Below are positions 35,177 to 46,100 of a stretch of 64,000 bases of DNA, one piece after another. The notes under the pieces are model-generated. The model had not been told where the DNA came from, searched no databases, and was given only the letters and a program-made list of their open reading frames with translations. The first letter of the stretch is position 1. Each line of letters opens with the position of its first letter. Both the position numbers and the translations under genes were made by a program. The stretch is from an uncultured Myxococcales bacterium (GTDB lineage Bacteria; Myxococcota_A; UBA9042; DTJE01), in contig CALJUR010000079.1 of the NCBI GenBank assembly GCA_937975765.1, positions 57,030 to 121,029 on the forward strand, in the 5' to 3' direction.

Positions 35177-35944
35177 TCACGGCCGCCGGTGCACCTTGTG
35201 GAACGCGGCCTGGTCCCTCGGCTTGACGATGATGCGATCGATGTTGACGTGGTCCGGCAGCATCACCATCCACCGGATGCACTCCGCGATGTCCTCGCCG
35301 GTCAGGGGCGTCATCCCCCGGTAGACCCCGTCGGCCTTCTGCCGCGAGCCCAGCCGGACGACGCTGAACTCCGTTTCGACCATGCCCGGATCGACCGTCC
35401 CGACGCGGATCGGCTCGCCGCACAGTTCCAGCCGCAGCGTGTCGGTCAGCGCGCGGACGGCGTGCTTGGTCGCGGTGTAGATGGACCCGCCCTCGTACAC
35501 CCCGTGGCCGGCGACCGAGCCCACGAAGACGACGTGCCCCCATCCCGCGGCCCGCAGGTGCGGCAGGGCCGCCTGGGTCACCCGCAGCACCCCCTCGACG
35601 TTGGTGTCGATCATCTCGCGCCACGACGCCTCGGGCGCGGCCGCCATGACGTCCATGCCCAGGGCCAGGCCCGCGTTGTTCACGACGACATGAAGGGCCC
35701 CCAGCGCCTGCACCGCGCCGGCCACGAACCCCTGCACCGAGGCCGTGGACCGGACGTCCAGGGACGCCGCGTGCACCTGCACGCCACGCGACCGGCGCAG
35801 TTCCTCGGCCAGGTCGCGGATCGGCGCCACGCGACGGGCCCCCAGCGCCAGGTGGAAGCCCTCGGCGGCCAGGGCCCGCGCGGTGGCGGCGCCGATGCCG
35901 GCCGACGCGCCCGTGACCAGGGCGACGGGATGTTCGGGACGCAT
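35177..35944 (-). CDS. Short-chain dehydrogenase/reductase (YdfG-like)
   Basis: 255 residues. Classical SDR: Rossmann TGASAGIG near residue 11, NNAG, catalytic Ser in VFVGSVAGHGVYEGG, and YTATKHAV with the YxxxK pair. The C-terminal VDPGMVETEFSVVR and VMLPDHVNIDRIIVKP segments resemble the NADP-dependent 3-hydroxy acid/serine dehydrogenase group. The ATG at 35944 follows GGGAGGAATCG. The substrate cannot be fixed from sequence. Confidence 0.9.
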   Translation of the reverse strand: MRPEHPVALVTGASAGIGAATARALAAEGFHLALGARRVAPIRDLAEELRRSRGVQVHAASLDVRSTASVQGFVAGAVQALGALHVVVNNAGLALGMDVMAAAPEASWREMIDTNVEGVLRVTQAALPHLRAAGWGHVVFVGSVAGHGVYEGGSIYTATKHAVRALTDTLRLELCGEPIRVGTVDPGMVETEFSVVRLGSRQKADGVYRGMTPLTGEDIAECIRWMVMLPDHVNIDRIIVKPRDQAAFHKVHRRP

Positions 35945-35970
35945 TCGATTCCTCCCGGGGGCAGGCCCCG

Positions 35971-36333
35971 TCAAGGGTTCGGGTTCTGCGCGGGCAGGTC
36001 TCGCACGGCGAGGATGAACCTCAGGACGCTCTCGCGCCGATCCGGGTCCAGTTGGGCCTTCCGCGCCATCCGGTCCATGATGGGGCCCCACTGGGCCTCG
36101 GTCCGGCTCCTGGGGGTGGGCAGCCTGTGGCAGAGCCCCCCCTTCCCGCACGAGGCCGTGAACACGTCCCGCCCGGCCTGCAACGAGGTCTGGGTCGTGT
36201 CCGGCCACCTCGCCTGGCCGATCGCCACCAGGTCCCCGTCGACCTCCGGAGCCACGAACGCGGCGCCGCAGGCGGCGACCAGCAGCGCCGCCACGATGCC
36301 GGCGAACCCGAACCGGATCCTGCGTGATGCCAT
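35971..36333 (-). CDS. Small cytochrome-like lipoprotein with CX5CH motif
   Basis: 120 residues. The signal ends AALLVAACG, a lipobox. The mature part looks like a small monoheme cytochrome c: an FTASC entry, CHRLPTP, then WGPIMDRMARKAQL and RRESVLRFILAVRD as in typical C-terminal helices. However, the heme site reads CGKGGLCH, five residues between the Cys instead of two. The codons (including a run of seven G) were checked on both strands and stay in frame. It may bind heme through a widened motif or have lost heme. The ATG at 36333 follows CCAGGGAGGG. Confidence 0.75.
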   Translation of the reverse strand: MASRRIRFGFAGIVAALLVAACGAAFVAPEVDGDLVAIGQARWPDTTQTSLQAGRDVFTASCGKGGLCHRLPTPRSRTEAQWGPIMDRMARKAQLDPDRRESVLRFILAVRDLPAQNPNP

Positions 36334-36386
36334 TGCGATTCCCTCCCTGGCCGGCCGGGCGTTCCGACGCCGGGGCCGGCGCCTGC

Positions 36387-37109
36387 TCAACGGATACCGA
36401 CGTCCTTCAGTTTCCGGTCCAGTTCGGACCCGAACACCTTCGGTGCGGCGGACTCGCGCACCTTCACGCGGATGACCGCCTGCTGGCCCGGGGCGGCGCT
36501 GCCGCACACGATCACCAGGAACGAGATCGGTCCCCGCCCGAAGGCGCCGCCCCACGGGTTGCGACACCTCTCCGGAACCTCGGCCTCCCCCAGGTCCCGC
36601 AACCGCTCCCACCCCAGGTCGATGAGGGCCTGCCGGTAGTAGTCCGAGACGTTCCGGGCGCCATCGCGGGACAGCAGCACGAACTCCAGCGCGCCGCCGG
36701 CGGACACCTTCTTGTCCAGGTCGGCCCCCGGGTAGACCAGCGACCGGAAGGGCGCGGCGCCCCCCCCCAGGCCCAGCCGCCGCAGGGCCAGCCGGGCCGC
36801 CACCGCCACCCCCGGGTTCCGGTCCTGGGTCCGTGCCTGCAGCGTGTCGGTCGCCCAGCGGGCCTTCAGGTCCCCGACCCGCTGCACGGCCGCCATGCGC
36901 CAGTCCGGGTCGCGGTGGCGCATCGCCTCGCGCAGGAAGGGTTCCTCGTCCACCCCGGCCTCGGCCAGGTGCGTCAGCGCATCCTGGTCGCTGTTGCGAA
37001 GCGCCCGGGTCCAGTCCCGGGGCCCGTCCGCCTTCCCCTGCGCGGACGCGGCGAGCGGGGCGCCCGCCAGGATGCAGGCCAGGGTCCATCCCCACGGGAA
37101 TCGACGCAT
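36387..37109 (-). CDS. Exported HEAT-repeat protein of unknown function
   Basis: 240 residues with a signal peptide ending LAASAQG. Residues about 30-115 are HEAT-like helical pairs (LRNSDQDALTHLAEAG, MRHRDPDWRMAAVQRVGDL, DRNPGVAVAARLALRRLGL). Residues 125-240 form an unrecognised domain with FLVIVCG and VIRVKVRE strands. Periplasmic by inference, perhaps a scaffold. First gene of a minus-strand run with the cytochrome-like lipoprotein, SDR, nth and the DUF4175-like gene. A TGC-TAGGAT element lies 34 bases upstream of the start. Confidence 0.65.
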   Translation of the reverse strand: MRRFPWGWTLACILAGAPLAASAQGKADGPRDWTRALRNSDQDALTHLAEAGVDEEPFLREAMRHRDPDWRMAAVQRVGDLKARWATDTLQARTQDRNPGVAVAARLALRRLGLGGGAAPFRSLVYPGADLDKKVSAGGALEFVLLSRDGARNVSDYYRQALIDLGWERLRDLGEAEVPERCRNPWGGAFGRGPISFLVIVCGSAAPGQQAVIRVKVRESAAPKVFGSELDRKLKDVGIR

Positions 37110-37224
37110 CCGTCACCTCCGTTCGATGGCCGGGCGGTCCGGATCCTAGCACGCGTTCCCCCTGCACGCCCACGCCGCGGCCTGCCGCCAGGGATGCAGT
37201 TGCCGGGCTCGGGACCGGACGGTC

Positions 37225-37252
37225 TTGACCCAGGATCCGGGTGTGCTAGAAG
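37225..37252 (+). promoter_or_regulatory. pckA promoter
   Basis: TTGACC (37225-37230), 16 bases, TGC-TAGAAG (37247-37252), about 25 bases before the ATG at 37278. Confidence 0.6.
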
Positions 37253-37277
37253 GGGTGCGACCTCTGGGAGGCTTGCG

Positions 37278-38930
37278 ATGCCGAATCCCGATCCCGTCCG
37301 ACAGTTGCTGGAAGGCCTGGGAAGCACGGCCCGGGTGGATCCGCCCCGGCGCCGGCTGATCGAGGACGTCATCTCGCGACGCGAGGCGTTCGTGTCGGCC
37401 TGCGGTGCGCTGGCGACGCTGACGACGCCCGAGTCCACGGGCCGCAGCCCGAAGGACACCGTCACGGTCCGGCGCCCGGGCAGCGAGGCCCGCATCGACT
37501 GGGACTCGGCGAACAACATCGCGATCGAGCCCGGCACCTTCGACATGCTGCTGGAGGACGCCCTGGAGCGGCTGCGCGGCAGCGACGCCGTGTACGTGAC
37601 GAACCGCGCGCTGGGAGCCGACCCCTCGTGGGCGATGCCCGTCACGACGGTGACGAACCGGGCCCTGACGGCCCTCTTCACCGACAACATGTTCCGGCCG
37701 GTCCCGCCGGCCATCGACGGCAGCCTGTTCGCGCAGCGCCCGTTCACCCTCCTGGCGCTGCCGTGGGAACGGCTGGACCCGGACCGCTACCAGGGACGCC
37801 TGCGGGTGAGCCCGGCCACCGGCCGGACGACCCGGATGGCAGTCGCGCTGGACTACGATCGTCGCATGGGCATCGTGTTCGGGTCCGCCTACCTGGGCAC
37901 CGTCAAGAAGATGGCCTTCACGGCGATGAACTACTACCTGCCGGCCGAGGGCATCCTGCCCCTGCACTGCTCGGCGAACGAGGGCCGCGACGGCGACACC
38001 GCGCTGATGCTGGGCCTTTCGGGCACCGGCAAGACGACCCTTTCGGCCGACCCGGAGCGCGCGCTGCTGGGCGACGACGAGCACGGCTGGGGGCCTGCCG
38101 GAATCGCCAACTTCGAGAACGGCTGCTACGCCAAGCTGATCCACCTGGACCCCTCGAAGGAGCCCGCGATCCACCAGGCGGTGTTCCACGCGGCCGACCC
38201 GCTGTGCCATGGATCGATCGTCGAGAATGCCCTGATGTTCCCGGACGGGACCTTCGACCTGGACGATTCCCGGCTGGCCGAGAACTCGCGGGCCTCGTAC
38301 CTGCTGTCGGCGCTGCCCGCCATCAAGCAGAGCGGCGCCGGCGGCCACCCGGGAACGGTGCTGTTCCTGACGGCCGACGCGAACGGGGTCCTGCCGCCGG
38401 TGTCGCGGCTGACCCGCTCGCAGGCCATGCTCTGGTTCCTGATGGGCTACACCAGCAAGCTGGCCGGCACCGAGACCGGCGTTTCCGAGCCCGGTTCGAC
38501 CTTCAGCCGGTTCTTCGGGGAGCCCTTCATGCCGCTGCTCCCCTCGACCTATGCCTCGATGCTGGGCGAGCGCCTGCAGCAGCACGGCACCAAGGTCTAC
38601 CTGGTCAATACCGGCTGGGGCGGCGGCCCATACGGGGTCGGGCGCCGGATCGACATCCGGCTGACCCGCAGCATGGTCGGCGCGGCCCTGTCGGGCGCCC
38701 TTCGGGACGTCGAGTACGACGAGGACCTCCGGTTCCACTTGCAGGTACCACGGGCCTGCCCCGGCGTGCCCGACGCCCGCCTGCTGCACCCGCGCTCCGC
38801 GTGGGCCGACCCGCAGGCCTACGACACTCGCGCCGACAAGCTGGCCGCAGCGTTCGCGGCGCACTTCCGGAAGGCCTACGGCAACAAGGCGATCGCCCCC
38901 GACGTCGCCGCGCAGTGCCCGGGTCTCTGA
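37278..38930 (+). CDS. pckA: ATP-dependent phosphoenolpyruvate carboxykinase
   Basis: 550 residues. ATP-type PEPCK motifs: GSAYLGTVKKMAFTAMNYY (metal/substrate), HCSANEGRDGD, kinase-1 P-loop GLSGTGKTTLSADPER, kinase-2 LLGDDEHGW, FENGCYAKLI, and the adenine loop and C-terminal GWGGGPYGVGRRIDI. It converts oxaloacetate and ATP to phosphoenolpyruvate, the entry to gluconeogenesis, implying growth on organic or amino acids. The ATG at 37278 has a GGGAGG site and a promoter; the longer frame overlaps the divergent HEAT gene. Cytoplasmic. Confidence 0.96.
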   Translation: MPNPDPVRQLLEGLGSTARVDPPRRRLIEDVISRREAFVSACGALATLTTPESTGRSPKDTVTVRRPGSEARIDWDSANNIAIEPGTFDMLLEDALERLRGSDAVYVTNRALGADPSWAMPVTTVTNRALTALFTDNMFRPVPPAIDGSLFAQRPFTLLALPWERLDPDRYQGRLRVSPATGRTTRMAVALDYDRRMGIVFGSAYLGTVKKMAFTAMNYYLPAEGILPLHCSANEGRDGDTALMLGLSGTGKTTLSADPERALLGDDEHGWGPAGIANFENGCYAKLIHLDPSKEPAIHQAVFHAADPLCHGSIVENALMFPDGTFDLDDSRLAENSRASYLLSALPAIKQSGAGGHPGTVLFLTADANGVLPPVSRLTRSQAMLWFLMGYTSKLAGTETGVSEPGSTFSRFFGEPFMPLLPSTYASMLGERLQQHGTKVYLVNTGWGGGPYGVGRRIDIRLTRSMVGAALSGALRDVEYDEDLRFHLQVPRACPGVPDARLLHPRSAWADPQAYDTRADKLAAAFAAHFRKAYGNKAIAPDVAAQCPGL

Positions 38931-39062
38931 GCTCCGCCTTTTCCCGCCCTCCGCAATCAGGGCTTGCATGGCCGTGGCGACCTGCGGCAGGATCGCCCCG
39001 AGTCCCCCGGATCGACCCCCGCAGTCCCGTCGGGCGGGGTCCGTCCCGGGGAAGGAGGCGCG

Positions 39063-39968
39063 ATGGCCGACGACTGCCCCGCCCCGCCCGGCGACGCGAA
39101 CGCGCCCGTGCGGCCCGTCCTGGCGGCCACCGTCCTGGTGCTTCGAACGGGTTCCTCCGGCCCCGAGATCCTGCTGATCCGGCGCCCGCCGACCGTCTAC
39201 GTGCCCGGCGACTGGGTCTTCCCCGGGGGACGGGTCGATCCTGCGGACCGGCAGTTCTCCGGCGGGTCGCTGTCCCCGGCGGAGTGCGCGCGGGCGCTGG
39301 GACTGGAGGACGCGACCTCGGCCCGGGCCTGCTGCCTCGCGGCGGTGCGCGAACTGTCCGAGGAGACCGGCCTGCTGCTGGCCCGCGACCGCGCGGGACG
39401 GATCGCCGGCGCCGACGCGGCCCGGGAGATGGTCGATGCGGCCCGGGGCAGCGCGGCCGGCTGGTACGCGGCGATGGCGGCCCAGGGCCTGGTGCCGGCC
39501 ACGGACATGCTGGCGCCGTTCGCGCACTGGGTGACGCCCGAGGGGCTTCCGAAACGGTTCGACACCTGGTTCTTCGCGACGCGCGCCCCCGAGGGGCAGC
39601 CGGCCTCCGCGTGCAACGAGACGACCGGCATTCGCTGGATCCGGCCGGCCGATGCCGTGGCCGAGAACGCCCGGGACGGCGAGGTCTCCCTGCCCCCCCC
39701 GACGCTGGACGCCCTGCTGCGCCTGGCCGCGGTGTTCGACTCGGGAACCGCGACCGCCCCCGCGGGCCTGGACGGCCTGCTGGCGGCATGGGTTCGCCGC
39801 GGCCCGCCCCGCACGCAGCACCCCTGGATGCGCCTGGACGGGCCCGACAGCCCCATGGTCGTCCTGCCGGGCGACCCCCTGCACCCCGAGACCCCCGACG
39901 CCCGGCCGACCGCCAGGTACCGTTTCGTGCTGCGCCTGGGGCGCTTCCACCGCATCCGCAACGACTGA
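39063..39968 (+). CDS. Nudix hydrolase, NUDT19/CoA-diphosphatase-like
   Basis: 301 residues. A Nudix box is visible but split by an insertion: WVFPGGRVDPADRQF, then about 30 residues, then AAVRELSEETGLLL (REUxEE). This split box is the pattern of the RP2p/NUDT19 and related CoA or acyl-CoA diphosphatase group. Later motifs include LAPFAHWVTPEGLPKRFDTWFF, typical of the same group. Substrate likely a CoA derivative, but not certain. The ATG at 39063 follows GGGGAAGGAGG. It lies between pckA and the giant lipoprotein gene. Confidence 0.85.
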   Translation: MADDCPAPPGDANAPVRPVLAATVLVLRTGSSGPEILLIRRPPTVYVPGDWVFPGGRVDPADRQFSGGSLSPAECARALGLEDATSARACCLAAVRELSEETGLLLARDRAGRIAGADAAREMVDAARGSAAGWYAAMAAQGLVPATDMLAPFAHWVTPEGLPKRFDTWFFATRAPEGQPASACNETTGIRWIRPADAVAENARDGEVSLPPPTLDALLRLAAVFDSGTATAPAGLDGLLAAWVRRGPPRTQHPWMRLDGPDSPMVVLPGDPLHPETPDARPTARYRFVLRLGRFHRIRND

Positions 39969-40025
39969 CCTCCTCCCAGTCCTTGGGGGGGAGAAATCCG
40001 CATGGCGCGTCGCGCGCGCACGCGA

Positions 40026-40031
40026 TATGAT
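40026..40031 (+). promoter_or_regulatory. Possible -10 box before the giant lipoprotein gene
   Basis: TATGAT lies about 70 bases upstream of the ATG at 40102. No convincing -35 box is visible. Confidence 0.25.
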
Positions 40032-40101
40032 TCTGTTTCGGCCGCGAAGCCCGCGACGTCCATGGTGCTGCCGCGGCCGGCCCTGCTCCTCGAGGTGGGA
40101 T

Positions 40102-43100
40102 ATGCGCCGTGCCTTCCGCACCGTCGGTCTTCTCCTGGCCTGCAGCGCTCTCGCCTGCGGCGGCGGCAAGAAGATCCCTCCGTACTTCTACGAGGATGCC
40201 GAGGAGGACGCGTACGTCGAGGTCATCGACGGGTCCCTGGGCGACGCGGAGGCGGAGGCGTCCGACCTGGCGGCCGACTGGCTCGACGCGGATGTCCGCG
40301 ACGCCCGCGATGTCCGGGACGTCCCGAAGGATCTCCCGGACACGCCGCCGGAAGACCCCGGCGAGGAGGCCTTCGACGCGCCGGAAGACGGTCCCGGCAC
40401 GGGCGAGGAGGCCCGGGACGACGGGCCGGACGATGCCCTTGCGGAAGACGCGCCCGCGGACGACCTGGACGCCGAGGTGGCGGACCTGGACGTCCAGGGC
40501 ATCTACTGCGTGACGACGCCGAACTGCTACGGCAAGTTGACGCTGGGGGCCTGCGAGACCGTCAGTTGCATCGACAACCTTTGCGTCGCCGTCGACAAGC
40601 CGGACACCACGCGCTGCGACGACGGGACCGCGTGCACCACGGACGACCGCTGCCAGGCGGGCGAGTGCGTCGGCCAACCGCTGGACTGCAGCGACGGGAA
40701 GGTGTGCACCAGCGATCGTTGCGACCCCGCTGCGGGCTGCGTTCACGAGAACCTGTCGGGCGCCTGCGACGACGACAGCGAGTGCACCCGCGACGACCTG
40801 TGCATGGACGGCTGGTGCGTCGGGATGGCGCTGGATTGCAGCGACTCCGACCCCTGCACCGGCGACGGCTGCGACCCCGCCTCCGGTTGCACGCACCTTC
40901 CCCTGTCCATCGGGCTGTGCGACGACGGCCGGGGCTGCACGGCGGGCGACCATTGCAGCGCGGGCACCTGCGTCGGGACGTCGACCTGCGACGACGGCAA
41001 CCCGTGCACGGGGGACGCCTGCGACCCGTCCGGGTCGTGTTCGTACACCCCGATCGCCGGAGGCTGCGACGATGGGAACGCGTGCACCACCGGTGACACC
41101 TGCGCGGACGGCGCCTGCCGCGGCACCCCGGCCACCTGCGACGACGGCAACCCCTGCACCGAGGACCTCTGCATCGCGGACATCGGCTGCTCGAACCCTC
41201 CCCGGACCGGCGCCTGCGACGACGGCGACGCCTGCACGACCGGCGACACCTGCCGGGATCGCCGGTGCGTGGGCGAGGCGATCCCCTGCACCGACCCGCC
41301 GCCCGCCGAGTGCCGCCCGGACGGCGTGACCGTGGTGCGGTTCGAGGCCGTCGGTACGTGCTCCGCCGGCCTCTGCACCTACCCGTCCGGCGAGCACGTC
41401 TGCGCGATGGGGTGCCTGCAGGGGGCCTGCGTGGGCGATCCGTGCGAGGGCGTGGACTGCTCGGTGCCGCCGGGCCCCTGCCGGGGACCGGGGACATGCA
41501 GCCAGGGCTCCTGCACCTACCCGCCCGCCGACGGGAACGGCTGCGACGACGGCAACACCTGCACCCTGGGCGACTACTGCGCCGGTGGCGCCTGCCAGGC
41601 CGGGCCCGCCCGGGAATGCGACGACGGCAACCCCTGCACCGCGGACCGTTGCGATCCCGCCACCGGGTGCGTGCACGCGGCGATCGGCGGCCCGTGCGAC
41701 GACGGCGACCCGTGCACGGTGGGAGACGCCTGCCTGGGACAGGTCTGCCTGTCGGGCACGCCGAGGACCTGCGACGACGGCAATCCCTGCACCGAGGACT
41801 CGTGCACGACCGGCGTGGGGTGCGTCGCGACCTTCCTCCAGGACGGGACGACGTGCGACGACGGCAACCACTGCACCACCGAAGACGCCTGTTCGGGCGG
41901 CGCATGCCTGGGCACCGGGCTGTCCTGCAACGACGGCAACCCCTGCACCGACGACCGCTGCGACGACACCAGCGTAGGCTGCTACTCGGTCCCGAACACC
42001 GCCCCCTGCGACGATGGCAACCCCTGCACGACCGGCGATCGCTGCGCCGGCGGGTCCTGCGCGGCCGGAGGACCGGCTTCCTGCGACGACCTGGACCCCT
42101 GCACCGACGACGCCTGCGACACGGAGGAGGGGTGCGTGCACGCGCCGAGGTCCGGCGTGGCTTGCGACGACCGGGACCCCTGCACCGTCGACGACCTTTG
42201 CACGGACGGCACGTGCGGCGGCCAGCCGGCCTGCGACGACGGCAACCCCTGCACCGACGACGCCTGCGACCCCTCCGGCACCTGCATGTTCACCGCGCGC
42301 GCCGGGACCTGCGACGACGGGAACGAGTGCACCGTGGACGACGCCTGCGACGACGGGAAGTGCGTCGGGGCGCAGCGGGCGTGCGACGACGGCAACCCCT
42401 GCACCGATGACGCCTGCGTCCGCGGGACCGGCTGCGCGGCCGTGGCGGCCGCGTCCCGGCCGTGCGACGACGGCGACGCCTGCACCCAGGACGACACATG
42501 CGAGGCCGGGCGCTGCCGCGGCCTGCCGGTCTCCTGCATGACGCCCCCCCCGACCACCTGCGACGTCGAGGAGGGCGTGGTCACCGCCTGGGCCGTCCCC
42601 GGCTCCTGCACCGGCGGCCAGTGCACCTACGACCGCATCGAGTACGTCTGCCACTACGGTTGCTCGGGCACGACCTGCCTGGACGAGGACCCGTGCCTGC
42701 TGGTGGACTGCTCCGTCGCACCCGCCCCCTGCCTGCGCTCCCCGGGCACCTGCTCGGGCGGCACGTGCTACTTCGCCTACGACAACGGCGCGGCCTGCGA
42801 CGACGGCAACCCGTGCACCACGGACGACACCTGCTGGAACGGCGGCTGCGTGGGCGGCGACGCACCGGACTGCGACGACGGCAACCCGTGCACCACGGAC
42901 TCGTGCGAAGCCGGCACCGGCTGCGCGCACGCCCCGGCCGCCGGCCGCTGCGACGACGGCAGCGCCTGCACCGTGGGCGACACCTGCCAGGACGGGGCCT
43001 GCGCCCCCGGGACCGCGGCCGACTGCGGGGACGGGAATCCCTGCACGCAGGACCTCTGCGACCCCGCCACGGGATGCTCGAACCCGGTCGTGGGCGACGG

Positions 43101-46100
43101 GATCGGGTGCGACGACGGCAACTCGTGCACTGCCTCGGACCACTGCGTCTCCGGGAGGTGCGTGGGCACGGGGCTGGACTGCAACGACGGCAACCCCTGC
43201 ACCGACGACCGTTGCGACGACCCGCAGGTCGGGTGCTACCACGTCGACAACACGCTGCCCTGCAGCGACGGCAGCCTGTGCACGACGGGCGACACGTGCG
43301 CCGGCGGGACCTGCGTCCCGGGGGCGCCGGCCGATTGCGACGACGGCAACTTCTGCACCGACGACTCGTGCGTCCCGGCCACCGGCTGCAAGCACGCCTT
43401 CTCCACCCGGCAGTGCGCCGACGCGTTCTGCGGCGATCTCACCTTCTACCCCGCCAGGAACTGCCTCCTGGGCCAGTGCGCGCCGGCCGCCCCGACCCGT
43501 TGCGACGACGGGATCGCCTGCACGGCGGACTCCTGCTCGATCGCGGGCTGCAGGAACGTCCCGGACGACGCCGCGTGCCCCGACGATGGCGATCCATGCA
43601 CCTCCGAGGGGTGCAGCCCGGTGCTGGGCTGCCTCAGCGTGTTCGACTTCAACCCCTGCGACGACGACGACGCCTGCACCTTCCAGGACACCTGCCTGGC
43701 GGGCGGCGGCTGCGCCGGCACGCCGTACCGGTGCGACGACAGCCTGGACTGCACCGCCGACGAGTGCGACGGCACGGGCGGCTGCCTGCACCCTGTGGTT
43801 CCCGGCACCTGCCGCATCGAGGGGGCCTGCCGCGTGGACGGCGACCTGGACCCGGCCAACCCGTGCCGGGCGTGCGATTCCGCGGCCGACCCGTACGGAT
43901 GGTCGCCGAACGACGGCGGGGCATGCGACGACGGCCTGGCGTGCACGACGGGCGACACGTGCCTGGGCGGGACCTGCGCAGGCGCGCCCCTGGCATGCGA
44001 CGACGGCAACCCCTGCACCGCCGACGACTGCGTCGAGGGCCAGGGGTGCACGTTCACGAACAACACGGCCGCCTGCGACGACGGAAACCCCTGCACGCAG
44101 GGCGACTCGTGCACCGAGGGGTCCTGCACGCCCGGCATGCCGGCGACGTGCGATGACGGCAATCCCTGCACCTCGACCGAGTGCCTGCCCGCGACGGGCT
44201 GCACGTACGCGCTCGTGGACGGGTCGTGCGAGGACGGCAGCGCCTGCACCGTCGGAGACACCTGCATCCAGGGGGCGTGCTGGCCCGGCGTTTCCAGGAA
44301 CTGCGACGACGGCAACCCCTGCACCCTGGACGGCTGCGACCCGGCGACGGGCTGCACCCGCGAAGCGGCCGCCCCCGGCACGGCGTGCGACGACGGCAAC
44401 GGCTGCACCGCCGGCGACCAGTGCACCGACGGGCAGTGCCGCGGCACCGGCCCGGACTGTATCGACGGCAACCCCTGCACGGACGACCGCTGCGACGACG
44501 TCGCCACCGGCTGCTACTGGGTCCCCAACACGCTGCCCTGCGACGACGGGTCGGTCTGCACGACGATTGACCGGTGCAGCGACGGCGCCTGCGTCGGCGG
44601 CGACGAGATCCCGTGCGACGACGGCAACCCCTGTACCTCGGACACGTGCGACCCGGACACCGGCTGCAGCCACGCCAACACCGCGCTGCCCTGCGACGAC
44701 GGGAACGCCTGCACCGACGGCGACACCTGCTGGATGGGGCGGTGCCTCGGCCAATCGAACGTGACCTGCGACGACGGGAACGAGTGCACGGCCGACCGTT
44801 GCGACCCGGTCGCCGGGTGCCAGTACCTCCCGCTGACGCAGCCGTGCGACGACCACGACCCGTGCACGACCAGCGACCTGTGCACGGACGGGGTGTGCGC
44901 CGGGACGCCTTACGTCTGCAACGACATGAAGGACTGCACCGTCGAGACGTGCAACGGCCTGGGGGGATGCTCCAGCACGCTGCTGCCCGACTGGTGCATC
45001 ATCGACGGGATCTGCCGGGCGCGGGGAACGGCCAACCCGATGGACCCCTGCCGCGTCTGCGACCCGGACGCCGACCCGAACCACTGGTCGGCCAACGAGG
45101 GCGGGGCCTGCAACGACGCCAAGGACTGCACCTACGACGACACCTGCGTGAACGGGGTGTGCACCGGGACCACGTACGGTTGCGGCGACGGCCTCGGCTG
45201 CACGAAGGACACCTGCGACGGGCTGGGGGGATGCACCCACGCGGCGCTGGACGGCTGGTGCGTGATCGACCAGGCCTGCTGGCCCGTCGGGTCCACGAAC
45301 CCGGCGAACCCCTGCCTGAAGTGCTCGGCGGGGACGCCCCTCGCCTGGTCCTTCAACGACGGCGTGTCCTGCACGGATGGCAACCCTTGCACCCTGCTGG
45401 ACACCTGTTCCGGAGGGACGTGCGTCGGGGGGGCCGACAAGGTCTGCGACGACAGCAACGCGTGCACCGACGACGCCTGCGTTCCGGCCTCCGGCGGATG
45501 CGTCTACACGGCGAACGAAGACGTCTGCGTGCCCGCGGAGTGCAACGGCCTGCAGTACCAGGCCGAACTGCGGTGCAGCAACCGGAGCTGCCCGGCCCGC
45601 AACCCCGTCTCGTGCGACGACGGCGACCCCTGCACCACGGACACCTGCGACCCGGCGACGGGCTGCCACCACCAGCAGAACACCGCCGCCTGCGACGACC
45701 ACAACCCCTGCACGTACGGCGACGCCTGCCTGGCGGGCCAGTGCCAGGGCACGCCCTACTCCTGCACCGCGACGGAATGCCTGTCGCGAAGCACCTGCGA
45801 CGGGTACGGTGGATGCCAGCAGGTGGCGTACCCGGACGGCAGCGCCTGCAGCACGGACGACAACGCCTGCACCAACGACATCTGCCAGTCGGGGGCCTGC
45901 CGGCACCCGCCGAAGGTCGACGGCACCTCGTGCGACGACGGCGACGCTTGCACGCGCGCCGACACCTGCCAGGCCGGCACCTGCACGGGCGCGAACCCGG
46001 TGAACTGCGCCGCGACCGACAGTTGCCACCTGGACGGGACCTGCGACCCGGCCACCGGCCTGTGCACGATCCCGTCGAAGGCCGACGGCGCGTCGTGCGA

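Noticed and set aside
36117..36164. Frameshift in the cytochrome-like gene at a run of seven G
   Set aside because: The frame is continuous on both sides and the downstream helices are as expected; a three-residue insertion would need nine extra bases, not an indel in the run.
39652..40101. Upstream extension of the giant lipoprotein by 150 residues
   Set aside because: It overlaps the Nudix gene in another frame, lacks a ribosome site, and would bury the lipoprotein signal that begins at 40102.
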